From contig JAQGDQ010000010.1 in the NCBI GenBank assembly GCA_030141605.1, forward strand, positions 171,501 through 235,500: a DNA stretch of 64,000 bases, given 5' to 3'. The position numbers and the translations under genes were made by a program. Each line of letters opens with the position of its first letter. The stretch's first letter is position 1. Origin of the DNA: Tubiluchus corallicola (taxonomy: Eukaryota; Priapulida; Priapulimorpha; Priapulimorphida; Tubiluchidae). The notes beneath the pieces are model-generated. The model did no database searches, was not told the DNA's origin, and saw nothing but the letters and a program-made list of their open reading frames with translations. Below, piece by piece: positions 47,418 through 62,850 of this stretch.

Positions 47418-47864
47418 CTATTGTAGCAAAGTATGCAATAACACCACGAAACACGCATATAAAGTCAAAGGCAATTTCCACAAGTGTCTGCTCGCACCAT
47501 TTAAATCTGTGTATATTGCATTATTAACAGACTTAGGTATGGTTGTACTCTGTACTCGAGGGTATGTAGTAGTCTCTGACAGTTTATTCTGTCCAGTGTC
47601 TTTCACAGCAGGTTCTCTGTGGTGCCTAAAAGGATCACGCACAACATCCTCTTTCATGAGAACTGAATCATCCCGCAGCTTTGTTTCTTTTTCAGTGGGT
47701 GATGCTGCGGTTTCCTCTTTTACGTCATCAAAAATCAACTCTTCCTCGTGTTCGGTTACAGTTTTCGTTGTAGGCTCTGTAGTTGCCACTGGATTACAAG
47801 GATCATAAGGAGGGGACAGTGGACGCCGAATCTCCGGGTAAAATTGTCGTACTTCGTTAGCTCC
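47418..47864 (-). CDS. MOXD1: MOXD1-like terminal exon: linker and hydrophobic C-terminus
   Basis: The acceptor is TTGTTTCCAG; 148 codons plus TAG. It begins GANEVRQFYPEIRRPLSPPY, which continues the fold, then a long low-complexity linker rich in Glu, Lys, Thr and Pro. It ends in about 18 hydrophobic residues at the very C-terminus, consistent with a tail anchor or GPI signal as in other MOXD1 proteins. Confidence 0.9.
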   Translation of the reverse strand, partial: GANEVRQFYPEIRRPLSPPYDPCNPVATTEPTTKTVTEHEEELIFDDVKEETAASPTEKETKLRDDSVLMKEDVVRDPFRHHREPAVKDTGQNKLSETTTYPRVQSTTIPKSVNNAIYTDLNGASRHLWKLPLTLYACFVVLLHTLLQ

Positions 47865-50800
47865 CTGGAAACAAATTAACAAAGGCTAAAATTATAATGG
47901 TGCTGATGAGAAGATAAGGCTCTGTTTTGGCACAATTGTTCTTCAATCTCAGGTCTTTGCCCTCACTGTACCTGAACTTTGTGTGAATTTATTCTCAATC
48001 TAATACTTCAAAATTTAACTAAACAGTCAATTTAAATTAGTTTATTAAACTTTTTTCACAGTTTCAATTGCAAATGAATGTTCTTCAGCAAGACTTAGTG
48101 GAAACTAGCTCATGAAAATTAATAACTAAATTAATCTAGCAATAGATGGGGCTGCTAGCTGGGTCTTTGAGCCTGTATACTGAAACAGGTATGAATTGAA
48201 TATGCTGGCACGTAGATCAGTGAATACCAGTTCCAGCACAAATTATTTACAGCAAACATTTATAGTAATTTTAATATCGGTACACAATCATACTTACAGC
48301 TACTTCGTTTCGGCCACGTGTCTCACACACATACCAGAACTCTCCGTACTTCGTGGCATGCTGAAATCTTTCGATCTTATTTTCATCTAACCAATTATAG
48401 TAATCAAAGTAGCCCCAGTAGGTGAGATTGTTACTAGGCGGTTTCTTTACCCAATTGCTATTTCTACACAAGAACAATTAAGAATTACTGCATTTGACAG
48501 GTGTTTGCAAAATAACTAAGACCGCTAATTAATTTTAATGACCCATATGCATATCTTATTGCACAGTAGCAGTTTTCTAACGATTTGAGTAGCCCATCTT
48601 CATTGCCCCTTCAAAACCTAGAAACACAGTGATAGTAATCATCTAAATAATTGTTTATCATTTTTACGACGAACATTGTTGTTGAGCTACTCAAGACTCA
48701 GCTACTAAGTATCGATCTAGGACATGCTAATCATAATTTTAGTAGTGCTAAAAGAACAAGATAAAATCCAAAAACAAGAAACACAAAAAATCTCTTGACA
48801 AACTTCTTTAAGCACACATATTATAATACTTATTTGTGAGGAAAGAGCATTTTTTGTATAGTTCATTCACTGGTTAAGCCTACAATCTGTTCTTGAACTT
48901 ACGGCCAGAATTCCTCGATACCAACACCAGTAAAAATAGCGCTCTCTGTGGGGTTGCTCATGCAAGTTGTAAGAGGTATTCGTGGATAGTATATGAAGTA
49001 GTTCACACAGAGTTCATTTCTTGTTGAAAAACCACCCTAGAAAAACCATAGCCACAGTAAGTTTATTAATATTCACTCATTATTATATTAATATGTATTA
49101 TAATAATTTTTTAAATTAAATCAATCATCAAGAAAATTGTTATGTACTCATTATATAAAAGTTGATACAGATGGACATCAAAACAGTGTTATGCCATCCA
49201 GGTTTTTCAGGAAGTGTCAAGGACTCAGGGAGTTAGGGTTGTTGTCAGGATGCCAAACGCGTCCGAAAATTGTCAGGAAAAATCTGCGTTTTGCAATCGA
49301 TCTCATATTTTCGAAAATCCGCCCCAATTCACCCAATTCAAAATTTAATGCAGGTCAATGATCCTAAGTCTAAATAAATGTTAACCCAGTTAATTTTCCA
49401 GCAATAATTGTAAAGTAACATTTTTTTAGGTTTTTTAGTTTGTTTATAAATTTCGTTCCACGTGTAACTTGTCTGGCTTCTTTGTAAATATGTAACAGGT
49501 GAATTCAATACATGCAGCCCAGCTAGAATTCGTACATTGAGTTTTGTAAATCTTGGCTAAACCTAACTCTGTGGCTTAGAATGATTTCACACATGTGCTG
49601 CAATAAAATGATTAGCTACATTCTAACCACCTCAAAAAATCATTGAAAGCTGCTGCTGACATGTCAAAGTAATTATAGTTTCTAAGCATAAAATTTTCAT
49701 TTAATTGCGGTATGAAGTCCCAACACTAAATTGCAATATAGTACAAAAAGTTTTTTTTACAACCAGCAAACAAAACAGTTAATTAAGCATCAACACAGAA
49801 AAGTCTAGTAGTACCAGGGGCAATTGTTCAATTTTTTGTATTATTCTTAGACTACAAAGATTTGAATTTTATAACTTGCTGGCTCACCTACCCACCACAC
49901 ACAACACTGTGTGGCATTGCAGATGTAACAAACCCGTACCTGGGAATGTCCACATTTTCTGGATCAACACACAAACTAGCAAACCCGAGGATGTCAGGGA
50001 AAATCAATTTCACAAGGTGGTCTGGTCATCTTAATGTCATTATATAAAAAAATACATTGCTTTTGACAAATCAGCAGTTTCAACAATTATCGGCTGATTT
50101 ATTTATGTCAAAAAGCAGCAACTTCGCTATGAGCAGTGAACTTGGCCAAGTCCTGCTATAACATTATTAGCACAAGTTTGTTTAAGCATGCAAGACAGGG
50201 TCATAAGGAAGTTTTCCAACTACTGTGAGCTGAAATGATGATATTCTTTGATGTATGTTCATTACCATTTAATTTATTTAATATTAGATTTACGTCAATA
50301 ATTCTTACATAAGTAGGCTCTGTTCTCGTCCTTGAATCATAAGTACATTCCAAGACGATGTGGTCCCCCTGGAAAACAGCAATGACCAAATTACAATGAA
50401 TTATACATCACACGACCATCAGCAGAGCCGGATATGCAACATTATTGGGTTAAATGGCTATTGTATGTAGATGTAATTTAGACAATGTTTGTGAGTACCT
50501 CAGTCAAGCTTAGTGTTTATAGAACCCGTAATGAGCAACAGAAATGAAACTGTATAATAAAACAATAACTGCGACTGCTAAAAGACCAAAATGGCTTTGA
50601 TAGGGATCATAGTACCCTATTACATCATTTACTCGGAGTAAGGTCAACAAAATTACTGCAAAATAATGGCTGAGGGAGATTAATGGAATACCAGCAACAT
50701 TTTCAGTAAGACAAGTAAAAGGCACAATCGGTTTAAGAATGCAATGTGTATAAACCGCAAAAACATTAAGGAAATTTTTAATAAATGATGCAAAAGGATC

Positions 50801-53800
50801 TTACCGGTTTCAGTTTAACTGGTTTTCTGTACAAGATAGCCTCCTGAAAGAAACAGAGATAATGACACAAAAAATTAATTTGCTTAGAGAAAAGTGTACG
50901 CGCTTAGGACTGGCACTAAAGATGCACAATAATGTATGACTATTGCACTTTCTTACTAATAGTTGCCATATTAATTCTCACTATAGGAGAAATTGAAATA
51001 TTGTGATGAATACACTACTTTTATTTTTTGCATGTTAGGGAAACAGCCACCAAACTATCATCTGGATGATTTTTTTTCACCTTATATATGCTAATAACTT
51101 TACAAGTATCTATTGGATTTTGAAAGCCAAGTGCCAAGTTGACACTGGGTCACACACAACTAAACAATCTAAGATTAATAATTAACTGGATACATGTTAA
51201 AAAACAGGCTTTCCAACAAGTTTACATTGCTACAGTCTACTTGCTTAATGGTTGATGGTAGGGGCATTCTGGATCGATGCCCAAACTCAATACGGAACTT
51301 TTCTGAAATCTCTAAACCCAATTTTCAAACTTTTCATCGCATCCCTACCCTGATCCCAACCCTGAGGATTAAGTTTGTAATAACTGAGAAACTACTTATT
51401 TCAGGCATTTGGGGATTTTTCAAGAGAAATGAACCCTTATCATGTTATTCAAGGTTTAAATTTTGTGATAAAATATTTTTAAATAATTTTACTGCCATTT
51501 TATTAACTATAGTTGCAACACATAACTGCCCTAGTTCCACTATTTTTAAATCATCTTGTAGAATCGTAGATAATTTAAAGTAAAGCATAATGTCCTATAA
51601 TCGTGGCACATGCAGAAAAACTGCATTCAGCAACCTGCACAAGAATGTGACTAATTTATTCTGGTGGTGTAATTGACGGTGGGTGTAATTTCTTAATAAT
51701 GTTGGTATAATAATATAGAAAATTGCTGCTGTTCTAAAACCATATAGCTTTTCTAAGCAGATAGTATTATTTTCCAAACAACAGCTTCTGGCACTGTAAG
51801 CAAATGGTTTATTGAACTGTTAACAAAGCGGCATGTAAAAAACTTAATATGTAAACGTTTTCATATGCATAATTCTTTCTAACAATAATTATTTTAACTT
51901 CAAAGGGCTTACATTAGTGCACTGTTTAATAGTAAAATGAAAAAGGCATTGCTGCAGCCTACTGTAAACAAAACCATTTGAACTCAATGCAGCTGGGTGA
52001 ATATCACGTCGAAATCATTGAAATATTAATAGGCTGGAGCTAAAGTTGTGGAAGTGAGAGAGAGAACTTTGTTATTTTCTCATCTCGTTTACTGATAACC
52101 AAGATCCTGAACTTTTTGTCCCAATCCGAACCCCAATCGTTTACCGCTTTATCCCGAACCCCAAAAAATCCCGATCTCGAATTCAATTAGCATCCCGAGC
52201 ATCAATTATGAACCATTTATCCTGACCTGAATCTCAATCCCATCTCAAACATTGAACACCTCTAGTTGATGCCACTAATTTTAATCCTTAAAAAATCATA
52301 GCCAAACAAACAATCTGGAATATTTAACAGATAAAGTTTATGTTACTGTGCACTGGCATGCAGTCGCAATGTATGGCCTCCCATTATTTATAATATAGTA
52401 TTTTAATATAGCTCTATGTAATTTAAAAATGCACTGTGGTCGTTTCCTCCCCTCCCATCCTTCTTCCTACCTCTAATCTTACTATTTTTTCCATTCCATC
52501 ATGTTTACTAACCTTAACCATTGTTTCATTCACTCATTCATGCCACCTTAACAAGCCAAGCTTTCAAGGTGTCATACAGCAACTCTTTTATTTGGTTAAT
52601 TTGACTTCACGTTTTTTTACCTACACTTTTTTCTAATCATACTGTATGTTGATGTATTGCATATGTATTGCTGGAGTGAAATAAATTGATTTGATTTGAT
52701 TTACCATTAATAATAGCAATAATTCACTTGTCATTGGCAAGCCAGTTTTCGGATTACTGCATTTGGTAGTAAAAGCCTACTATACCTGATACTTTGAGTC
52801 ATACTGGTCATCTCGCATTATCTCACGAAGTTCTCGTCCACGACGAAAGTGTCTTGCCACCAACTTGCGTCCTAAGGTATGAGTATGAACAAAACCACCA
52901 ACAACCATGATGCCATCTTTTGGCAGTGTCTAAAGTAAACATTGGTAAAATATCCCTTTAAATTGCCAAATGTTTTAATGATGTCCATAAAACAAAAAAC
53001 GTAATTCCAAAAATTCAATACTATATTATACTATAATAATACTATACTATTATCTAGTATCATAAAAAATTTAGCAAAGAATGTGATATAAATAAACATT
53101 AAGAGCACTTCAGCTGGTAAAAAGCTATACATTATGCTTAAAAATTAGGCCTGTTTACGAAATTACAGTTCAATAACTAATTATCATAAATATAAAAATC
53201 TTTGTAAAACAAAACACTGAACAGCATCATTAAATGAACAAATATAGCACCAATATCCAAACAGTTGAGACTAACTAATTTTGAGATTACCCACCTGCTT
53301 TGTACATTCTCCACCACAATGTCCGTAAGTTGTGAATGTATCTTGGTAAGGAGGTATCATTGTAGTCCAATTCATGTTCATGCCGACTAGAAGTATACCT
53401 CCATCATTGGCTCTCAAATTTGCAGTATAGTATACACGTATACCTGAGTTGTCTATCACATCTATGGACAATATAGGTATTCAATTTGTTAGTTATTTTA
53501 TAATACAAAAATAGGTCAGAGTGGGCTGTGAAATATCTTTTTGAATAACCATATCATTTATCATTGATATCAAACACTTTATTATAAGAAAGAAACTCGT
53601 GACAGCTATCCTAGCAAATGGAAAATCTTGATAAACATAACAATGCATTATTTGTCAATATGGTGCAAACAATTACTGAAGCATTGTGGTTGTACATTAT
53701 TGATCCTACTACATTTATTAGCTACTACAATAATACAGAATAAAAAATTTAGACTAGAAACTGAAAATTGGACACTTTTACCAAGTTAACAGCTTTAAAA

Positions 53801-56258
53801 AGACAAATTTTTGTACCTTATAGACAGTTCTTCTGCTCTATGAAAAATTGGGTTTGGGGGCATTCACATATAATGATATCCAGGTTTTAGCTGATTTTGA
53901 GGACCTACCTACCTTGGGTTATAACGGCTTTATCACATGCCCCACCACCTACGTACCCCTTATACTAATATCATTATCACACTGATCTGGCATTTTGTAC
54001 ATTTTATTCTTCCTCCTCCCAAGGACATGCAACAACATCACATGTGTTAATTAATGGGAAAACTTCAGTGGAATCTACTGACATCGACATTCTACTGACA
54101 AAAATATCAGCCTGCTAGGATCAGGGTAAAATGGTTGCACCCTTACAGCAATGTCTGCTGCTGGCACACACGTGTGAAAAAAACGTGTAGTCAGAAAAGC
54201 GTTATATCATGACTAAATCACCTACCTATCTAAACTTGATATCGTTATATATGGTCGCTTTCTTGGTGATTTAATGACATAATACTTGACTTACTTTTGT
54301 GAAATCCTGGATTGTCATAGTGAGTTTCCATCATGACATATCGTGGATCGTTTTCACCACCTACTGATATCCCTACTTCGTCAGGTAACATAAATGGCTA
54401 AAATAAATAATAAACAAATGAAATGAAACAAACAAAATAGAAAAAATTTGGATAAACATAGAAACTTTAGAACTAATTTACAAACTATGATTGGAAAATA
54501 TAAGATGGCATATATTGACATGGTATGTTCTCAGAAGTTATACAGTTATGTAACCGAATACCATTGCATTTTCTCATAACAATCATCAGATTCTCACAAC
54601 AGTGGCACTTAGTCACATCCTGGTAATCAGCCTCGAACCGGACCATAAGCCAAAACCTCAGTACGTTTTCTGGTGCCGACAAGCACACTTCATTCGTGAA
54701 TTCTAGTCTGCTTGTATAAGTGCTTCATACTCATCTTACTCATGTTGTTACATATATAAACAAATGTTTCTCTAAAATGATACAGACTAGTTTTGGGTTG
54801 GTGTCGAACGTGTTACAGTTAAAGACAACATAAAAAAATACAGACGTGGGTACACTCAGCAAAAGCGGCAATAAACTTCATCTCCAGTAAGACGTTAATT
54901 AGTTTTTAAAAACGTTTACCATGAAGCCTCCCATTTTATCATTTTCTGAAGCAAAAATTTCACTGATAATACATGGACTTCAAAATTTCAAATACTTTAA
55001 CCATTTGCTTCAAACACTTTAACCATTTATTTCAGCACATAATTATGGTCTTGTACTTACCCCAGAGCCAAGCGCCCAGCCAAACACGGGTTCATTACAC
55101 TGCCAGAAGATTTCTGGCATGTTAAAGTAGCATTGACGTCCTTGGTCTAGGAGATGTGAAGGCACATTGCGAGCTGTACACGCATACACAAGAATGTGAT
55201 GTACATAATGTTCATTGCCAGACTTTATAATCGGTTCCCACTAAAAACAATCAAAATGACAAAATAAATTTAAGTTAGATAACATGATGGAAAAAAGTCA
55301 CAATTAGCAGCAGCTATTTTACTCTTTTGCATTTTAACTGGACTATCAATTTCTAGTTTTAGAACACTTAGCTATCTGTAATTTAATCACATACGTGTTT
55401 AACTCGTACTAGGTTAAAATTGTTCTATAATACTAGATAAAAGTACAAAAATTGTTCAAAAGTCAGTGTCAGGCAGTGGGTTTGGAAAGCATTTTAAAAT
55501 AATTACTTTATTTTTGATTATTTATGCAGTTCTGGAAAATCACAAGTAGGGATTTTTTGAATTATATTCAAATACGAAATAAATGACTGACCGTACATTA
55601 CAGCTGAATAATATGATAGCGAGGAAGCGCGTTGCAGTTAAAGTAAACGTGTGTGAGGTGTTAATTACACAAGTAATTACGACGATATGTTCACATGTAT
55701 AAATTCTACACCAAAATTCTGCACGCGTTTCACCTCAAAATAAAAGTTTAGGTAAATTTGCATAACATCTTCATTATGCGCACACTAACTATTTGGTACA
55801 TATACGGTAATTTCACGATCGGTAAACCAGTAGTGATCATATTCATTCTTCATTAACATTCACTAATATCACCAATTTTTAACTCTACGACCTGGTGACG
55901 TCATCAGGCGTAAAAAGTGATTACACTTGACTGATGCAGAATTAAAAATTAATAAGCGAATTCATCCATCAAAAGTTAATTAATTCTCGTTGTACCGTAG
56001 CAAGCTTACGTTAGGAAAGTTCTAATCTTTAATAATTATTATAGAGGGGATTAGCCTTCAGAAAGCTGGTTTTCCTAGCTGAAACGTCATCAGTATGTAC
56101 AGTATTCAAGCTGAGAAGTTTTGTAATCTCATCTAAACAAATTGTTGTATAAATTTAGAACTAATCTGTGATTAAAATTGCGCGATGCTTCTTAACACAA
56201 GACCCTGTTGTAAACGAGCACTGGGCTCAATCATATCTATCATGTTTAAAGATTTTGC

Positions 56259-56290
<32 letters not shown>

Positions 56291-56352
56291 CGGGAGCAGC
56301 ATTACGGTATTATAATAATATTACTAACATATAATAATGTTATAACGTAATG

Positions 56353-56385
<33 letters not shown>

Positions 56386-58605
56386 GGACATAGACTTATT
56401 CCCAAAGGAGGTCCCTTTTATGACCTGCATGTTACTTCTATACTTCGTTACTTCGTAATGACTAATGAAACTGACGCTGTCATGAATTTTGCCAAATTCT
56501 AAGTCAAATGTTAGACTTAGAAATATGACATGTTACTGAAGCGCAAGAGTTTTAATTATTTTCTTAAATACTACATACCAACGTCCAACATGCACCCTAT
56601 GAAAATTCAAATTTATAAAAATGAGTGTGCGAAATATTATCACTGTTATTCACACGTGAATGTTGCCATAGAGAACTTTGATTCTGCAATAAGAGGTACA
56701 ATTCAATTTGATTCAGTTCAAAACAAAAGGAGCGAAAAACCAGCAAGGGTAACGTATATACTGAACGACCACAGCTAGGACTCAAACTAGCGAGTTCTAA
56801 CTAGACGCATTTTCAACCCATCCCCTCTGTTCTTATTCAAAAATTTCAATTTCAAACTTTTCTCTCACACTTATCAGTTTTTTTAGCAGGCAAATGGTTT
56901 ATTGCAGTTACGTTATTAAAACACAAGCTCTGTATAATAAAGTCGATCTCTTTCTTTTTTGTCATTGTTATTATTGTCCTGAAATTCCTAGTTTCTTTAT
57001 TTTTTATTGTGAATGCTTAGAAAACGCCAATAAACATGTCCCATATTTTTATGGTGGACGCAGTTGTAATAACAATACTGCAGTTGTAGTTTCTTTTTAT
57101 TTTTTGTTCTGTTTTGAACACATTCAAATCCGTAGAGAAATTCTCCTCACAATTCGCAATTTTTAAACGTGTTAAACGCTTTCAGAAAAAAACTCTTCTG
57201 AATTAACGGCACACCGCGTGACGCACAAACGCCAGCCGCAAGAATTTTCCAATAGCTCTAATTTTCCAAACCCGCAATTTGAAAATCTTCTTCAATTACT
57301 GCAATAATAATTCATTTTACAAGCGAGTATAAAATTATACCAGTCTAAATTAAACTGCAATGAAGCGCCTGCGAAACGTGATTAAACACAGCCAGCGCAA
57401 CTCGAGAATCAACTAATAAAAATCTAACTACAAAATCAGCCGCCGCCGGCTTCTTTTTGGGTAAACCACGCACGCAGATGAGTTCCCTCTTTCAGTCATT
57501 TCTTCCTTCCTCCTGGGAGAAGGGAAGCGCGATTCTTCCGTGACTCATCATGTCTAATTAGGACAAAGACAATTTTCCTTCCGCGTTTAACGTTTTTTTC
57601 AGGACAAATATGAAGATGATGTCCGTTTAAATCTAAGAAGAAAAATTTCGCATTTCCCGCGAGAGTTTCAAAACGGCTATTGCGTGCTGGTGATAGCCCT
57701 ATAAAGTCGTTTTCAATCATATTAATGGGCTATAGTCTTTCCTAATATAAACTGCTTTGTTGGTTTACGTTTGAAATCCTACGCTGTAACTGTGTTGTCT
57801 TTTCCGGCTAAATCAAGCATGTAAATAGAATAAGCAGTATTGAAGAAATTTTCATGCACGGTTTTAAATGTTTGCGGTATTCTTTAATATGAGTTATTAA
57901 ATAGACTCATTATTGTAATAACTTTTTTGCGGGCCACATTATATTAGAACTAGCCAGGGTCCCGCGAAATATTCTGCTAATACACTTACATAATCAGCAG
58001 TGCGCGAACATCCTAAAATAGTGTTTATTTACTATCCTTACATTCAGATATGCTGCTAGATATTATCGCATTTACCTAATATAACATGAAGTCAGCAGCT
58101 TTTAACTGAGCAAAGCTGTAAGGAGAGTACAATGGGATCACGTCATAGTGGCTCCCAAGCGATAATCTTCTAAAATGGACCCTCCAGTTAGCTCGTAGCC
58201 GCTCTTCCTAGTGGACTATAAATCTCCACTAAGATCGCCACCAGGCGTCACTAAAACGTTTTTGCTATAGAATGCTCGCACAACATTTCGAAAGAATTGA
58301 GTAGTTGTGTTTGGGAAAATGACCGTTGCAGGAACTCATAGGTTCCCCCAAAATCTAAATAGCCACGCTACACTCACCGCTGAACAGGCTTGTAACTATT
58401 ACCGGCATCGCCCCGGCAAGTTCCCGTTCTTTCAAAATAAGCAGTTTTGCGAACAAAGGGGTAAAAAACCTTCATTTTAAGAGGTTCTTTCTTCAAAAAT
58501 TAACCATCAATCAGACGGCACTAGATCGAGACCTTTTGTTTGAGATATAGATAGCCAAAATGATGCAGTCGTTACAGGTGAAGTCTCGAATCTTGCATGC
58601 ATGCA

Positions 58606-58644
<39 letters not shown>

Positions 58645-61600
58645 ATGCATGCATGCATGCATGTATGTATGTATGGAAAATCCTGATATCATCAGAACTA
58701 CTATTACTTAGTGAAACTGCAGAACGCACGGTTCATAACGGTACTGCTTCACAAATTCAGGTAAAGCCAAAAACTGTCCATCTCTTACAATTTTTAGCAG
58801 CGTAATGTTTTGTCAGGCGAAGTAGACAATTTACTTAAACAGTTAAACAAAACTTGTGTGGCTTCATAGCACACAGCTAAATGCTGCTTTTCAATGAAAT
58901 GCTGCTAATACTCAAGTTCGAAACTATATAACAACGAGTAAACTGTAAGAAAGGCTACAGTTTGGAATTTAAAACGAAGTTAGCAAATTGGAAACATTCA
59001 ATATAAAAAAACAAATAAACAAACAGTAAAAAAAACAAATACAAAGCAGAGCCTATTTAAAATTGACGAGAGCACCCTGTTAGCACAGTGTGAGTATAGA
59101 AATCTTGTGATCCATCAATACAAAACAAGCTATAGCCTGGACACTAATTATAAGTTCATAGCGAAAAAAATAAGCCTGTAATCAAAAGCACAGCTTAATG
59201 AAACAAACAGCACAATAACATCAGATGGGAAATAATTAAACTAAACAGGTACGCAGGTAATGCAGTTAGCAAGACAATTAAAGGAACAAATAGAGAAGCT
59301 GCGAAAAATCGACATGTGACAGATGTCGCACGAATCGATAAAACAGTTTAACAAGTTTCCCGTAAATCCTAAATGTGATTAGTAACCCGAGAGCACTTAC
59401 TCGTATAATATGACGTTTTCCACCAAACTCTGGCAACTTGAATAATTCACACCAGTAGTAAGTGTCATCTCTCACTGGAACCGTTATCTAAAGCACAAAA
59501 AGAATTTTCTATTAATAACAGTATTATTTTATTGTAATTTTAATGTAAGTAATGTGAATTTTATCAAAAGTATTTGTATTTTAATTTGCCACTTCACAAT
59601 ATAGATTAAGATGAAGACTAAGATTAGATTAATAGGCTGGCTTAAGAGCTAACATAGCCTGCCAGTCTCATCTTTTATAAAATAATGCATATTTTATAAA
59701 TGTTTTTAATAAATAAATAAATGAATAAAGCGAAAACATAAGTAATTTAAAGTATTAAAGATGTATGGCTTGGTTTATAAAAAAATTTAACAACTCTGAC
59801 TAACATTGTTAATGCAATACTCTCGTACATGACTGAGAAGGTGCATGCACTGATGTAACATAACACAAGTATTATGGGGGCAGCGAAACTTACAGATAAC
59901 TTCAATTCTATCCAACCATTATAAAATTAAAGTTTCATGATTTAACTGAAGCGCCGCTTATACGATGAAAATTAATCAATCCCTATTTTTATCTTACTAG
60001 TTCATAAAACGGAAATATATAGAATTTCTGCAGAAACCGCTAAAGTAATACGAGATTTGAAATAAGTAGATGAAACAGGACATGAGAAAATTAACACTTA
60101 AACTTTCTGACGGTTACAAAACATCAGCAATGTACACAGTCGGTTAGTCTAATAGTAACGCGCCAGCTTTCCGTCTGGGAGGTCGTGAATTCGATACAGC
60201 GGCCGGGTCATACCAAAGACTTTAATTTAAAAATTGTACCGGCTGTTGCCTTGCCTGGCTCGAGGTAGTAGGGTAAAAGTGGAGTAATAATAGTCTCTGT
60301 TACGTAATTGTAATTTGCTATTTACAGTCAGCCCAAAAGCTCTTTCAGACAAGCTAATTGGATGCACAAAAATTTACATGAGACAAATGCATAACTAAGA
60401 AAAAATCACACAGAAGCAGCTAAAATTATACAGTACCGCGTGCGTAAAACTTAATTTTGAAAACGCTATAAAATTGTGGGATAAGACATTTAATTAATGA
60501 TACCCCCAGTGGCTGTCAATTTGCAATATGAAGTTGCCACACTCATGCTACTGCGCCACGCGCGCAAAACAAGAAAGGAAGTATAAAATTTAATGAGGGC
60601 GCTCCACTAATTAGTTCACGGAGTGGGCAAATTGCATTTAAATTTTTTATACGCGCGCCGAGAGCGCCCTAATGGAAAACTATATAACATGTTTGAACAA
60701 GACTTGTGTTATTCCATGTCCCCTGTGCTTCAGAGTGAAGTGGAAAGAGCATGCAGGATTGTAAAGAAGCCAAGTATTGTATCAGGAAGCCAATGCATTA
60801 ACGCGTAGAAGCCAGTTTATTCAGGGTTTTATCAACGAAGGTGGTTAGTCAACTGATGGTTAATCTTACTTGCTTAGCTTTCAAACATTGTGAAAGCATG
60901 AATACTGATTGCTTAATAATTACTAAAGATTCCAACTGCATAAAATGCTCATATTGCTGATGAAAAACGTGAACAAAATGTTACAGGTTTTATTGTAAAA
61001 AATTTCTTACAAAGCTATCTTCAAAATGGTTGCTATTGCTGTTATTCCAAGAGAATTTCATTTCACATTTTTTGCAACATACGCTTAAAATGAATGCAGA
61101 CTCAGGCAAAAAGGTGCTATAAGAACCAATGAAGCAGATCTTAGACTAACTCAGTGACCGGCTTTCGAATCCCTTCGAGGAACACACACACTGTACGGTC
61201 TGGTATATGCAATTTTGTGCGCATAAAACATATATGTGGGCACTATTTGAAGGACACCATACCTTTGCTTGCGAAAATAACGCATCATTTAAACAAATTT
61301 TATAGTGAGTCGCATAAATTTTTTGCTTGTAGCACACAAATGAACTGATATTAATTTTTCCAATTTTTCAAGACTATGACTCACTCACATTGTCATTCCG
61401 CAGTTCCCAGCTAAGTGTGTCGGGCGGAAGTTCCGCTCGCGTTGGAGACTTCCCCAGGAGGTGCAGGCTCCTGCTTCCTCGAGATGCGTAACCATGGTGA
61501 AAAAAGTCGATGGCAGACCTCGGATCCTGAGGATGATAGGCCCAGATAACATGTATCGTTCCTTCCTAAAACAATAAGATAAAAAAGGAAGCTGAAAAGA

Positions 61601-62817
61601 ATGAACCAGGAGACAAAGCATATGTGAAAAGAAAGCAAATAAACAGCAAACAGTGAACTAATGATGATCGACTCCTTGAGCGCTTGCTACGTCTGCACAA
61701 GACAAATCAACACAGCAGCTAGTCCAGCAATAAAAGTTCCTATACACTGCTATATGTGACAGGAAATCCACTTCATTAACAATATCATCATCAAACGCCC
61801 GTTGCGTGTATTACAGACATTAGGCAGACAAAATTCTAAAATAACAGAATCTGTCCTCAAAATAGGTAAACACAAAACGCAGCACTTAATGAAGCGGAAT
61901 TTTGACATTGCTACGCAAGTGGTTCGTCAATACCACTTCCGATGCAATGCAATACAATACAATACAATACAATACAATACAATACAATACAATACAATAC
62001 AATACAATACAATACAATACAATACAATAAAAAATAAAATAAAATTAAACATAACGAAATGAAATCCATGATAAGATTGGCTCCTTTTTAACAGACCTAT
62101 TATTATAGGCCTATACTGTATGTAGGCTTAATTTGTTTGAGCTTGCAAGCGAAAAGGACTCTAATCGAGTTTTTGCTTGTTAAATTACAGAAATAGACAC
62201 ACATGACAGAAAAACCGAGTTCATGTTTCCAATTATTTTCTCATCCGTGCACGTGTATAAAAGATTTCCACGCTTGTTAATCCTGTACAAGCGCGTAAGG
62301 TGATATCAATCATGATTTTTTGCAGGTATAGCGTTATTGCATATGATCCAGGTAACACTAATTAAGCGCAGAGTGCAAGTCTTTTATACGAGTGCACTAG
62401 AAGAGGGGATACGAGCACAGCGTGATGCGAAGAGGGACTAAAGCTAGCTCGTTATTACCAGCAAACTTGAAAAGAGGAGATCAATGGGGAATCAGTGTCA
62501 CTTGCACACGCGACACTAAAGTAATCGTGTAGGTGGCGCCACCAACATTAGCCAATCCTATTGATTTAATAATGCGCTAGGGAGTAAGCCCAGTTTTTGG
62601 CCAGTTTACCTCATGCTGTGACATCGGTTTTTTTCCTTTAGTGTGTGCTTCTCAATCTCTTACTTATTATTTATGAACCTACAGGTATTTTAATCAGTGT
62701 CATTCTTTAGAATGATCAGTTGAGTAATTTTGCAAATTCGTAATTGAGAAAAAGAAAAAAACAAATTATTGTAACGATGGTGATGATGACGATGACAACA
62801 AAGACGATAACGATAAC

Positions 62818-62850
<33 letters not shown>

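Larger units (their letters stand above)
50844..52785 (-). other. MOXD1-like intron (1.94 kb) with LINE tail
   Basis: Contains short stretches with repeated ATCCC/AACCCC words (about 51260-51365 and 52115-52260) and a plus-strand LINE-like 3' end at 52430-52705. Confidence 0.75.
55241..59400 (-). other. MOXD1-like intron (4.16 kb)
   Basis: Holds two AAT runs (56264-56289 and 56350-56385) and a GCGT/GCAT array (58593-58675). The remainder, including 56530-57720 where several 60- to 90-codon frames lie on both strands, shows no recognised exon. Confidence 0.75.

Noticed and set aside
58140-58460. Possible hidden exon
   Set aside because: Mixed composition suggested coding sequence, but all frames are short, and the TAGTGGA/TCCACTA inverted pair at 58219 fits a repeat better.
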